From Thermoplasmata archaeon (GTDB lineage: Archaea > Thermoplasmatota > Thermoplasmata > Thermoplasmatales > GCA-001856825): DNA of 64,000 nt. Each line of letters starts with the position of its first letter. The stretch's first letter is position 1. Below are positions 19,065 through 28,655 of the stretch, in pieces. The translations under genes and the position numbers were made by a program. The stretch lies in the NCBI GenBank assembly GCA_021797915.1, contig JAJZYT010000004.1, positions 45,076 through 109,075 on the forward strand. Direction: 5' to 3'. The notes under the pieces were generated by a model. It saw only the letters and a program-made list of their open reading frames with translations. It was not told the origin of the DNA and did no database searches.

Positions 19065-21033
19065 AATCCTCCATACTCCTCTGGTGTATTATAGGTTGAT
19101 GTCTAGAGGGATATGAAATGCTCTCCCAAGCCATTTCAAGCTTCCTGAGATAGTAATTCTTGTCGTATCTGTTCTCCAGGTTTCCTATATCTACCGAGCC
19201 CCTATTTTCATCTATGACAAACATTGATACATTGTCTCCTGGTCCGACATCCTTTGCCTTTTCTATCGCCATTTTCCTTATGCCATTAACTTTGTACTGC
19301 TCGGGTCTGCGAGTTGCCATTATAGATAATTTCAGGTCGGAATCTTCCACCCTCCCGTTGACTATTCTGTCCTTGTAAGAATCGTATATTCTCCTGATTT
19401 CATTGTAATGTCCTGGGAAGTCTACAATTCTTGATACCTTGGAGTAAACTTTCAGAATGTCTTCCTGCATCTTCTTGCATATGTTTGGAAAATCCGTTCT
19501 CCGAAGCTCTATTCCCCTGACCTTGAATTTTCCACTGTCCATAAGACCAAAGTATCTGTTGAGGGCACCACTTCCATCTTTCGCTGGAAGGAATACTATC
19601 CACTTATAGAAACCCTCGAGGGAGATATTGAGCCTGCTCATTTCTTCTATCTTATCCATCACTCTGTTGATATCCCCAGTACCCCGGAGCCATAGAGAAT
19701 CAACGATCCCGTGTATTGTCCCGAACCCTTCATCTTCTGCAATCTTCACGCTCTCAGTCAGTATCCTTCTACCGAGACAGGTTATTGACTCGTGGACCTC
19801 TATCCTGCCGAACTTTGCATTTTTGTATCCCGTATAGCCGAATGATGTCAGCAGCAACCACTTCAGCACAGCGTCCCTTCTCCTGTACCGCTCGTCCGAG
19901 TTCTTCCTTGCCTTGTAATACAGTCTAAGCTCCAGAAGGTCCGACAGGAATTCTGAGAGCGTACCTCTCTTATCCATACAGATATCGTAACCCAGGTCTT
20001 CTATCCTCCATTTATCTTTGCAATTCACGTTTATGGTCTCGGGTGAGAGGTTGTATTTCACTATTATTGACGGGTACATTGAACTGAAATCTATTTCAAA
20101 CACTCCCTCATATACGCCGGGCACCGGTTGAAGGTAGAGCCCACCCCTATCGGAGCTGATGAACGTGTCTAGGTCTTTTATCATCTCATGATCTTCCTTG
20201 TAGAGAGGTATCATTATTCCCTTCTCGAGTGATTTTCTCACCTCATAGGATGATACGGCAGTTCCCGGGGTGATCCTGGCAGAATGGAAGAGCGGTAGAG
20301 AGGTAATCTTAGATATGGTAGCTAGGCCTTCCAGTCCCCCCTCACTGAATATGAAGGACGTATCTCTGTCTATGTGCGGGATTCCGTAAATAATGAATCC
20401 ACTGGCTCTGTGGTTGATCCTTCCATAAGAGGTGAAGGTCCTTTCCCTACTCCTAGAAGTTCTAGCAGAATAACCATGAACCTTGGCAGCCGTGAAGAAT
20501 TGAGGAAAATATCTATCTCCCCCCTCAGAAATTATCAGGTTTGCATCTGTCATGTTCGAAAAGAAGTAATCCAGGGACGAGGGAATGTTTGTGAACAGCT
20601 GACCATCAATCTCAACCTCTTCCAAGCCATCTATGAATTTTATATCCAGAGTGTTGAGATTAGGTATGTCGAAATCCATCCTCCTATCATCATTGAAGAA
20701 GTGAAGATCGTTTTTGACCATGAATGACTGGACGATGTTTATGTCTGCATTGTAGATCTTGTAATCCCTGAAATTTCCTATCTTCTCTATTGCGAGAATT
20801 AGATCATTCACTCTGTTTGGAGGCAGAGTTAAGCTTACAACTTTTTTGCTCGAGAAAATGTCCCGTCGTTCGTCTAATTTCCACGTTATCCATGGTACTA
20901 GGTCTATTTCGTCGGTGATCTTTTCCAGACGATCTCCTGCAACGTAAATGGTGTGTTCATAGTTCCATTTCTTTATTTTCTTGTTCTCGTCAATGGTGAA
21001 AAGAGAATTTCCACCCCATGCATCTACTATCAT
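19051..21033 (-). CDS. Variant B-family DNA polymerase (PolB2-like)
   Basis: Motif A FEIDFSSMYPSII intact; motif B KWLLLTSFGYTGY (N to T); motif C HGIVDSLW instead of YGDTDS; degenerate exonuclease motifs; 660 aa. Confidence 0.85.
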   Translation of the reverse strand: MIVDAWGGNSLFTIDENKKIKKWNYEHTIYVAGDRLEKITDEIDLVPWITWKLDERRDIFSSKKVVSLTLPPNRVNDLILAIEKIGNFRDYKIYNADINIVQSFMVKNDLHFFNDDRRMDFDIPNLNTLDIKFIDGLEEVEIDGQLFTNIPSSLDYFFSNMTDANLIISEGGDRYFPQFFTAAKVHGYSARTSRSRERTFTSYGRINHRASGFIIYGIPHIDRDTSFIFSEGGLEGLATISKITSLPLFHSARITPGTAVSSYEVRKSLEKGIMIPLYKEDHEMIKDLDTFISSDRGGLYLQPVPGVYEGVFEIDFSSMYPSIIVKYNLSPETINVNCKDKWRIEDLGYDICMDKRGTLSEFLSDLLELRLYYKARKNSDERYRRRDAVLKWLLLTSFGYTGYKNAKFGRIEVHESITCLGRRILTESVKIAEDEGFGTIHGIVDSLWLRGTGDINRVMDKIEEMSRLNISLEGFYKWIVFLPAKDGSGALNRYFGLMDSGKFKVRGIELRRTDFPNICKKMQEDILKVYSKVSRIVDFPGHYNEIRRIYDSYKDRIVNGRVEDSDLKLSIMATRRPEQYKVNGIRKMAIEKAKDVGPGDNVSMFVIDENRGSVDIGNLENRYDKNYYLRKLEMAWESISYPSRHQPIIHQRSMEDYDTN

Positions 21034-21221
21034 TTCATTTCTTTCTTCATTTCTAATAGGGCAAAAATGAGAAACGTGAAATATGGGTCAAGGCTGGTTA
21101 TAGAAGCCTCAGGAATGTGAAGTTTTATCTTTTTGATGAAGTCTTCGACTATCTCCCTATCTGCACTCTTCATCAACCTCTCCGCTTTCCTTATCTCTTC
21201 CGTTATGCTCTCTATTTCCAT
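21030..21221 (-). CDS. 63-aa helical protein between RecA-like and PolB genes
   Basis: MEIESITEEIRKAERLMKSADREIVEDFIKKIKLHIPEASITSLDPYFTFLIFALLEMKKEMK; overlaps both neighbours (10 nt upstream, 4 nt downstream). Confidence 0.65.
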   Translation of the reverse strand: MEIESITEEIRKAERLMKSADREIVEDFIKKIKLHIPEASITSLDPYFTFLIFALLEMKKEMK

Positions 21222-21682
21222 TCTAAGGCTAGGGGTGTTTCTTCCCATTTCTTTACTACCTCTAGTATTTTCCTGTGGAAAACGTGATCCAACCAATATG
21301 GTCTGAATTCCTCGTCTCCTACTAAATAGAGAATGTTCGGCGTTCCAGTCCTTCGCGATATCCCTTCTAGGGAGTTTGATATGTTGAACATCACGTCTTC
21401 TTTCCATTCCTTTAACTCAGACAACCTTACGACTATGAAAATTGAGAAATCGTCATAGTAAAAATCCTCTACAATGGTCTTCTGGAACTGATACACGTTG
21501 AGAATTCTCTGTATGTACAGTTGGTTTCCTAATTTTCTTTTTAAATAATGGGCGTCAACAAAGACGCCGTCTCCGAGAAGTAACAAAGTCTTCCCGTAAC
21601 TATTGACGAAGTCTTCCAATAATATTGAGTTGAATTCCTCCATTTCCATAAGATATGAATGCCTTGGATTTGCTCGGAACAT
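21212..21682 (-). CDS. Degenerate RecA/Rad55-like ATPase homolog, no Walker A
   Basis: NQLYIQRILNVYQFQKTIVED resembles the RecA-family segment after the nucleotide-binding strands; P-loop not identifiable. Confidence 0.55.
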   Translation of the reverse strand: MFRANPRHSYLMEMEEFNSILLEDFVNSYGKTLLLLGDGVFVDAHYLKRKLGNQLYIQRILNVYQFQKTIVEDFYYDDFSIFIVVRLSELKEWKEDVMFNISNSLEGISRRTGTPNILYLVGDEEFRPYWLDHVFHRKILEVVKKWEETPLALEWK

Positions 21683-21777
21683 GACTAAAAATCAGTCTGA
21701 CTATATTTGAACTTTATAGACCATTGTAAAAAATGAAAAAATTGAAAAAATGAATTTAGTCTCTCTTAAACTACCAA

Positions 21778-22593
21778 TCAGCCCTTATAGAAAATCATCT
21801 TTAAATGATCCAAGTCGTACACCACAGTGAACCTCTTTAGGAAATCATTTCCCAGCAACCCATCATAAATAATGTCCTGAAACACGACCCTGGGGCTCTC
21901 TTGGAAAATACTTGACGCGTAGCCAATTTCGAGCTTACCCTTTATCTCAGAAGAGTATCTCTTATAACTATACGAAGTTTCATCTGTGCCGGTGAAGACC
22001 TTGACGTTGGGATCTTCTGGAGAAACACCGAGTCTGGACATGAACTTTGAATTCAAGATAAGCACATCTGATCCTGTATCTACCTCCAGTTTCACGATAT
22101 CACCGTTCGGCAGGGTAGCGTCAATGAAGATGGTGATAGTGGGCCCATTATATTCAATATCAACAGGTACGACTGCCCCTTCACCGGTACCTTCCCATTT
22201 AACCGGTTCTTCAGAAACGAGAATCAAGGAATGAGTGTAATCAAATGTCAAGACTTTGTTTTGGAAGTAATTTACGGCAAGGATTCCTTTGATCTTACTG
22301 AATGCGGGAGGAAGTCCACCTAGTTCGTATATTCCTACTTCCAAGTCCTTTCTTACCAGTCCTCCGACTTCAATTTCTGGAAATTGTGCCAGAGGAATTT
22401 TCAACTGTTGTCCAGACATCCTCCGGCCCGAGAATTCCCCTATCGGTTCTAGTCCCATTTCGTCAGCAAAACTCTTGAGAATCACCGTTAGTCCAATACC
22501 CGTGTCAAGTAGGAAATTGAAGTCTTCACCTTCCAGCTTAACAGGAATTTTCATCAGGTGACCTCCTATGTATGAAAAGGGAATCTGTTCCAT
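21778..22593 (-). CDS. Retropepsin-like aspartyl protease with two DTG motifs
   Basis: FLLDTGIGLTVI and LEVDTGSDVLIL in one 271-aa chain; no signal peptide. Confidence 0.85.
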   Translation of the reverse strand: MEQIPFSYIGGHLMKIPVKLEGEDFNFLLDTGIGLTVILKSFADEMGLEPIGEFSGRRMSGQQLKIPLAQFPEIEVGGLVRKDLEVGIYELGGLPPAFSKIKGILAVNYFQNKVLTFDYTHSLILVSEEPVKWEGTGEGAVVPVDIEYNGPTITIFIDATLPNGDIVKLEVDTGSDVLILNSKFMSRLGVSPEDPNVKVFTGTDETSYSYKRYSSEIKGKLEIGYASSIFQESPRVVFQDIIYDGLLGNDFLKRFTVVYDLDHLKMIFYKG

Positions 22594-22724
22594 AGTTCAA
22601 TGAAGGAATTGTTGATCTATATTTATCTTTTAAGCATCCTTTACCTTTTATTTTGGTATCGAGAATGAAACGTACTTCCTGGCTATGCATAAATAAAATA
22701 AACCCGAGATGGATTTTAAACGGA

Positions 22725-23210
22725 ATGATAGAACTCGTAAAAATGAGCAAGCGGGAACTTGAAACCTACCTTCAATTTGCGATTGAAAATTACGCGAATG
22801 AAAAGGTGAAATCCGGCAATTGGAGCGAGGAAGACTCCATTCAGAGATCAAGAGAAAGTTTCGCCGATCTTCTTCCAAATGGCGTAGACACAGAAGACCA
22901 ATTTCTTTTTACAATCAAGGATATCGACGGAGGAAGAAATGTAGGTATGATCTGGGTTGGGTGGGGAAAGTACGGCGACCAGACTTCTTCACCTTGGATC
23001 TGGGATTTTCTCATTTACGAACAGTACAGAGGAAAGGGATATGGGAAAGAGGCACTCAATGCACTTGATGAGGTGCTTAAAGAAAGGGGACAAAAGAAAG
23101 TCTCTCTCCAGGTATTTGGGCATAACTCAATAGCCATCAATCTTTATCAGAAGTCGGGATATAAGATTACGAACATTGTGATGTCTAAGGAATTAGATAC
23201 AGATCAGTGA
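22725..23210 (+). CDS. GNAT-family N-acetyltransferase
   Basis: IYEQYRGKGYGKEALNAL acetyl-CoA motif, NSIAINLYQKSGYK; start trimmed to internal Met. Confidence 0.87.
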   Translation: MIELVKMSKRELETYLQFAIENYANEKVKSGNWSEEDSIQRSRESFADLLPNGVDTEDQFLFTIKDIDGGRNVGMIWVGWGKYGDQTSSPWIWDFLIYEQYRGKGYGKEALNALDEVLKERGQKKVSLQVFGHNSIAINLYQKSGYKITNIVMSKELDTDQ

Positions 23211-23408
23211 ATCTGGTCCTCTTAGCAGTAAACATAAATTTCCTAGGAATCGTGTTCGACAGCAAGATCCCGTTCGCAACATCCATAAATTTACCCGATA
23301 GTACGGAGAAAAAGAAGGCAAAAAGTTAACCGATTCTTATAAACTCGAATCTTTAAAGAATGGAAGAAAAGAGGGAAAAAAATAAAAGGATCAAACTGGG
23401 TTGAATAT

Positions 23409-24686
23409 TCAGTACCAGCCGCGAAGCTTCATTGCTTTTGCGATTCTATCTACTGCCAGGATGTACGCTGCCATTCTGGGATTTGTGTTGTACTTGACCA
23501 TTGTCTCAGTCGTCTCCCAGAAGCTCTTAGACACTTTCCTGTCTAACTTGTTGTACACTTCGTCCAGATCCCAGTAGAATCCATTGATGTTCTGTACCCA
23601 CTCAAAGTAAGAAACTATGACTCCACCTGAGTTTGCCAGGAAGTCAGGGATATCGAACACCTTGTTCTTGACAAGGATTTCGTCCGCATCTGGTGTGGTC
23701 GGTCCATTTGCCAGCTCGAGAACTATCTTTGCCTTGACATTGGCAGCATTCTTTGAAGTGATCTGGTTCTCCAGGGCGGACGGAATGAGTACGTCAACTT
23801 TGAGTTCCAGAAGGTCTGCATTTGAGATCTCCTTTGCTCCCTTGAATCCAACAACACTTCCAGTCTTCATTTTGTGAACTTTCACTGCCTCAAAGTCAAG
23901 TCCATCTGCATTGTATATTCCACCCTTGCTGTCAGAAACAGCCACTACCTTTGAGTGAAACATTTCCGTGACCAGCTTGTGCGCAAACTCGCCCGCATTT
24001 CCAAATCCCTGGATAGCGACGTTTGCCTTTGCCAGGTCAACGTGGAGGTGTTTAGCAGCTTCTCTCAGTATGAACATTCCTCCCCTTGCGGTTGCATCTC
24101 CTCTTCCGAGTGATCCACCTATCTCAAGGGGCTTACCTGTTATAACTCCCGGGACATTGTATCCCTCCATCACTGAGTATTCGTCCATCATCCAAGCCAT
24201 TATCTGTGGGGTAGTATAGACATCGGGGGCCGGTATATCGATATCAGGTCCGATGTATTCCCCTATCGCCCTAACGTACCCTCTTGACAGTCTCTCGAGT
24301 TCTGAAACGCTCAGACTCTTTGGATCGCATATGACTCCGCCCTTCGCCCCACCGTACGGTATGTCTGCCAGAGAAGTCTTCCAGGTCATCCATGCTGCGA
24401 GTGCTTTAACTGTTGATAGACTTTCCTGAGGGTGGAATCGAATTCCTCCCTTGGTAGGCCCTCTCGCAAAATTGTAGTGAACTCTGAATCCAGTGAAAAC
24501 TTTAGTAGATCCGTCATCCATTCTCACCGGAATCTGAACCTGTACCATGCTCATCGGTTCGCGTAAAATCGCGAGTGCTTGGGGGTCCAGTTTCATTATC
24601 TTGGCAGCTTCGTCCAGTTGTTTTTGTGCATTCTTAAAGGGGTCGAGTTCTTCGGGTTTTTTTTCGCTCTTAGATTGTTGCATCAT
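23409..24686 (-). CDS. gdhA: Glutamate dehydrogenase
   Basis: [40 protein letters not shown]. Confidence 0.96.
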   Translation of the reverse strand: MMQQSKSEKKPEELDPFKNAQKQLDEAAKIMKLDPQALAILREPMSMVQVQIPVRMDDGSTKVFTGFRVHYNFARGPTKGGIRFHPQESLSTVKALAAWMTWKTSLADIPYGGAKGGVICDPKSLSVSELERLSRGYVRAIGEYIGPDIDIPAPDVYTTPQIMAWMMDEYSVMEGYNVPGVITGKPLEIGGSLGRGDATARGGMFILREAAKHLHVDLAKANVAIQGFGNAGEFAHKLVTEMFHSKVVAVSDSKGGIYNADGLDFEAVKVHKMKTGSVVGFKGAKEISNADLLELKVDVLIPSALENQITSKNAANVKAKIVLELANGPTTPDADEILVKNKVFDIPDFLANSGGVIVSYFEWVQNINGFYWDLDEVYNKLDRKVSKSFWETTETMVKYNTNPRMAAYILAVDRIAKAMKLRGWY

Positions 24687-24821
24687 CGTTTCACCTATAA
24701 TGCGTCCCGTAATCGCATCTTAATTCATAAAGGTTCTCTATTATCCTCGTTTTAGCGCTCCTAAGGTTGCAAAGAGAGCTCACATCAATAAAGGTTATTT
24801 TGGACTTCAATATTAAGAGTC

Positions 24822-25637
24822 ATGAAGGTAGACTTCTGGTTCTCTGAACTTCAGAGTGAAGATGTGAAATTTGGGGTGAGAGTCAAGTCCCACCTATTCA
24901 CGAAAGAGTCAAAGTACCAAAAAATTGACATTTTCGACACAGACTTCTTTGGTAGGGTGATGGTACTCGACGGTTGCTTTATGATAACCGAAAAGGATGA
25001 GTTCCTGTATCAGGAGATGCTTTCACATCCCGCAATGGTTTCCCACCCGGACCCGAAGAATGTTTTGATTATTGGAGGGGGGGATGGAGGCGTAGCAAGG
25101 GAAGTGCTCAGGTATCCTGTAAAGAGCGTTGATCTGGTTGAGATAGATGAAGAGGTCATAGCCGCATCCAGACTCTACCTACCCGAGATTGCAGCCTCCT
25201 TCAATGATAGAAGATTGAAGGTCCATAACATGGACGCATTTGAATTCGTAGATTCGAACAGAAGCTATGACGTGATCCTGATTGATTCCACAGACCCAAT
25301 TGGGTTTGCAGCTTCGCTATTTTCTGACGTGTTCTACATGAAGGCTAAAAAGATACTGAATGAGCAAGGAATAATTGCAACTCAGAGCGGTTCCCCTTTC
25401 ATGAATCCCGACTTTATCAGGAAGGCCCACAGAGGCCTTAAAGGCCATTTCAACACAATAAAGCCGTATCTATCGTTTGCACCCACTTATCCTTCTGGAA
25501 TGTGGTCTTATATCATGGCCTCTAATGGGAAAATACAGAAGCATAGAGACTTTGTTGGACGATACATTAACAACGACATCTACCAATCATGCTTTTCTTT
25601 ACCAGAGTTCGTGAAGAAGATTATTGAAGAAAAATGA
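24822..25637 (+). CDS. speE: Spermidine/polyamine aminopropyltransferase
   Basis: MLSHPAMVSHPDPKNVLIIGGGDGGVAREVLRY, DVILIDSTDPIGFA. Confidence 0.96.
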   Translation: MKVDFWFSELQSEDVKFGVRVKSHLFTKESKYQKIDIFDTDFFGRVMVLDGCFMITEKDEFLYQEMLSHPAMVSHPDPKNVLIIGGGDGGVAREVLRYPVKSVDLVEIDEEVIAASRLYLPEIAASFNDRRLKVHNMDAFEFVDSNRSYDVILIDSTDPIGFAASLFSDVFYMKAKKILNEQGIIATQSGSPFMNPDFIRKAHRGLKGHFNTIKPYLSFAPTYPSGMWSYIMASNGKIQKHRDFVGRYINNDIYQSCFSLPEFVKKIIEEK

Positions 25638-25656
25638 ATGCAATGGCCTGAACTGC

Positions 25657-26034
25657 TCACTTCACCCTGAGTTGATCCTTCTTTACTTCATATCTCGCCC
25701 TGAACGAAGGTCCCAGTTTCTTAGAGATGATATCTAGGTCCTTGGCGTTCTTTACAAACGTTGCCTTGCTGTCGGTGTAAATGAGTTCCTCAAACTTCCT
25801 TCTCTGAGTCACTGTCACCGCCAGCAGGTAAGCGAAATAGAGTAGACCTGCCAGAGATAGAACAAAAATGTAGTATGCCCAGTAACCGATAGAGTTCAGG
25901 AATGACTGGAAGCTCAACGGCAGGGTACTCAGACTGAAGAACTTGATCACGACAATTGCGAAAAGGAAAAGTGTTATCGCGAGCATCACTAGGGATATCG
26001 GTATTTTGAACTCCTTATATTTGCCTCGTTCCAT
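25657..26034 (-). CDS. Predicted membrane protein
   Basis: Two hydrophobic segments; otherwise unassigned. Confidence 0.6.
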   Translation of the reverse strand: MERGKYKEFKIPISLVMLAITLFLFAIVVIKFFSLSTLPLSFQSFLNSIGYWAYYIFVLSLAGLLYFAYLLAVTVTQRRKFEELIYTDSKATFVKNAKDLDIISKKLGPSFRARYEVKKDQLRVK

Positions 26035-26054
26035 CCAACTGGAATTTTAAAGGT

Positions 26055-26603
26055 CTATATTTTCTTTTTCTTAAGGTAGTTTAAGAACTGCAATGTCGCT
26101 TTTGACCTATGGGAAATGGAGTTCTTCTCTTCTAGGGTCATCTCCGCATACGTTTTCTTCCTGTTCTCAGGAATGAATATCGGGTCAAAGCCAAAGCCCC
26201 TCTTTCCCTTAATTTCCTTCGCAATGTATCCTCTTGTAACCCCTGTAAAAAGGTTTAGGTGGCCGTCATAGTATGCTATGCATGTCTTGAATTCTGCCTT
26301 TCTGTTAATCTTGGAATCCATCAGTCGTAGTATGCCCTCGTTGTCCAGAGTTCTCTTAACATAGGAGGAATAGACGCCTGGAAACCCCTTCAGCTGTTCA
26401 ATGAAAAGGCCAGAGTCGTCTATGAAGAAGTCGTCTTTTATTATCCCCTTGAGGTAGCACAAAGATCGCTCCGCAACCTCCTCTATCGTGTCTAGCTGTT
26501 CCTCGGGGTAGCTCATCAGTACAAGATTTAGTTCTATTCCGTTTTGTTCCATCATCTGCTTGAATTCGGCATACTTGCCTTTATTGGAAGTCACTATTAT
26601 CAA
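26055..26603 (-). CDS. rdgB: XTP/dITP diphosphatase (Ham1/RdgB)
   Basis: VTSNKGKYAEF, DDSGLFIEQLKGFPGVYSSYV, GFGFDPIFIPE. Confidence 0.94.
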   Translation of the reverse strand: MIIVTSNKGKYAEFKQMMEQNGIELNLVLMSYPEEQLDTIEEVAERSLCYLKGIIKDDFFIDDSGLFIEQLKGFPGVYSSYVKRTLDNEGILRLMDSKINRKAEFKTCIAYYDGHLNLFTGVTRGYIAKEIKGKRGFGFDPIFIPENRKKTYAEMTLEEKNSISHRSKATLQFLNYLKKKKI

Positions 26604-28168
26604 GCATACCTCCTCCTAGCTTCAATTTCCCTTACCTTCTGAAGGACCTCGGCGTATCTGCTGCTCTTCTTGTACCCCCTCAGGAAGGATTTGTATGACT
26701 TCTCCTTACCGAGGGCTTTCAACGATTCCTTCATCAGGTGGATATCCACTCCGAGTGGTTCAAGCTCTGAGTCAAGTTCACCCATAGACGGGTCAATGAG
26801 ATACACTTCGTCTCCTACAAGTATGTTTCCCAGGTTTAGATCACCGTGACTGATTCCTTTGTCGTGCATAACCGCCACGTGTCTTCCAACCTTTTCTACC
26901 AGTTCATCAAAATTATTCTCTGAAGTGAGCTGACTAAGGACTTTTCCCTCCAATTTGTTAAGGATTATGGTAGAATCTTTAAGATTCACGTAAAGCGCCT
27001 CTGGGCAAGGTATTTTAACTGCTTTCAAAGAATGTAAGACTCTTATCTCCCGTTTGATTCTTTGGCCGTTTATGAATTCGTTTATCTTAGAGTTGCGGTA
27101 CTCACCTCCTCTCCTTCTTTTCACCACGCAGTTCATACCCTGAAACGTGGATTGTTTAACAACACTCTCCCCTCCAACCATTGCCTTTGGAGTAAGCTTT
27201 CTGCTTCCAATCCAGTTACTCTTTCGAGAATCAACTCTGTCCATTTGCTGGAACTCAACACTCTCGTCCGTTGTGAGATCGCTCATATATCCCGCGAGTG
27301 CGATCATCGCCCCATTGTCTGATAGAAGCTTGTCTTCCGGGAAGTAATATCTGTAGCCGCGCATTTTGGCCATTCCCTTAAGCAGCTCCCTCAATCTCCT
27401 ATTCCTTGCGACTCCACCCGTGATGCTGAACTCAGTGAGACCGAAATGAGCCATCCCCCTCTCAACGATTTCAGCCAGAGCAGTGAACGCATACTCCTGT
27501 GCATTGAAAGCAATATCTTCGTTCCTTTCAGTTGAAACCTTGTTTTTTAGAAAGGTGTAGAGCCCAGAATATGAAACGTCCATTCCTCTAACCGAATAGG
27601 GACAGTTAAGGACCTTATCGCCATCTCTTGCCAACTTTTCAAGAACAGGCGCACCGGGAAAAGGAATTCCAAGGTCCCTTGCCAGCTTATCCAAGAAGTT
27701 TCCAACTCCGATATCCAGCGTTTCTCCGAGAACCGAATAGTTTTGATCTCCTATCGTTACCAGCTGTGTGTTGCCACCGGAAACATAGAGAAACAGAGGA
27801 TTCTCAAAGTTGGAAAATCTTCTCGATACCTCGATATGACCAACACCGTGGTTCACCGGTACTAGCTTTTTTGAGTATCTTATAGACAAGTATCTTGCAA
27901 GCTCTACACCGGTCTTCAGTGCAGGTCCCAGTCCTGGACCGATACTGAATGCAATCTTCTCTATCTCGCTGACATCCGTCGCTTGCTCGTTCAACAGTTC
28001 TGTCAACAAGGTGTGAAATACAGATCTATGGTGTTCTGCTGCGTCCCGTGGGTTAATGCCGCCGCTTGAAGGGCGATATGAGTCCGATCTGGATCCCTTT
28101 ATTTGGCCGTCTTCTACCAGACCAACGGATGCAGTATGAGCAGTGCTTTCTATACCCAAAACGAGCAT
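26600..28168 (-). CDS. kae1-bud32: Kae1-Bud32 fusion (t6A synthesis ATPase/kinase)
   Basis: LGIESTAHTASVG, AAEHHR, VNHGVGHIE, LYVSGGNTQ then kinase HDKGISHGDLNLGNILVGDEVYLIDPSMGE. Confidence 0.96.
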   Translation of the reverse strand: MLVLGIESTAHTASVGLVEDGQIKGSRSDSYRPSSGGINPRDAAEHHRSVFHTLLTELLNEQATDVSEIEKIAFSIGPGLGPALKTGVELARYLSIRYSKKLVPVNHGVGHIEVSRRFSNFENPLFLYVSGGNTQLVTIGDQNYSVLGETLDIGVGNFLDKLARDLGIPFPGAPVLEKLARDGDKVLNCPYSVRGMDVSYSGLYTFLKNKVSTERNEDIAFNAQEYAFTALAEIVERGMAHFGLTEFSITGGVARNRRLRELLKGMAKMRGYRYYFPEDKLLSDNGAMIALAGYMSDLTTDESVEFQQMDRVDSRKSNWIGSRKLTPKAMVGGESVVKQSTFQGMNCVVKRRRGGEYRNSKINEFINGQRIKREIRVLHSLKAVKIPCPEALYVNLKDSTIILNKLEGKVLSQLTSENNFDELVEKVGRHVAVMHDKGISHGDLNLGNILVGDEVYLIDPSMGELDSELEPLGVDIHLMKESLKALGKEKSYKSFLRGYKKSSRYAEVLQKVREIEARRRYA

Positions 28169-28268
28169 TGGTTACCTTAATTGGGGATTTTGTTCTCAAA
28201 TAAAACAGTTTTATGACTATTGCTTTTTCCTACGAAGGGATAAATTTCTGTTACGGGATTATACTTTA

Positions 28269-28484
28269 CTATTTGCCAGAAATCCGGACTACGTTGCTTC
28301 CTCTCAATATAACGGTGCCTAGTTTTCTCTTGTTTGTCTCTGTTATCTCTTCGGTGTTGGAAATGACTATGTTCATGTAATCGTCGTAACTCTCCAAAAC
28401 GCCTTCCAGTACCGTATTGTCCTTCAACAACAGCGATATTGGTTTTTGCATCAAACTCTGCATAACAGCCATCGGAATTGCCAT
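28269..28484 (-). CDS. LSm/Sm-like archaeal protein
   Basis: KPISLLLKDNTVLEGVLESYDDYMNIVI...GTVILRGSNVVRIS. Confidence 0.93.
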   Translation of the reverse strand: MAIPMAVMQSLMQKPISLLLKDNTVLEGVLESYDDYMNIVISNTEEITETNKRKLGTVILRGSNVVRISGK

Positions 28485-28493
28485 TTATATCAC

Positions 28494-28655
28494 CTAGGTA
28501 TATTCGTAGTAATCGTCTTCCTCTTCATTCTCCATTACTACTTGGAGGAGCCCTCTCAAAATGACCTTCATATTCTCAACTTCCTTCCTGAGATGTTTGA
28601 CTTCCACGTCGAGCTTCTCGACGCTCGCGTTGTTTTCTTGCCTTTCAATCTTCAT
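28494..28655 (-). CDS. 53-aa coiled-coil protein with acidic/Tyr tail
   Basis: MKIERQENNASVEKLDVEVKHLRKEVENMKVILRGLLQVVMENEEEDDYYEYT; start internal to longer ORF, overlaps csl4 3' end. Confidence 0.6.
   Translation of the reverse strand: MKIERQENNASVEKLDVEVKHLRKEVENMKVILRGLLQVVMENEEEDDYYEYT

Noticed and set aside
19051-21033. Ordinary replicative PolB
   Set aside because: Too short, no intact exonuclease motifs, and non-canonical motif C; not the expected main PolB.
26600-28168. Kae1-Bud32 fusion as novel
   Set aside because: This fusion is already well known in several archaea.
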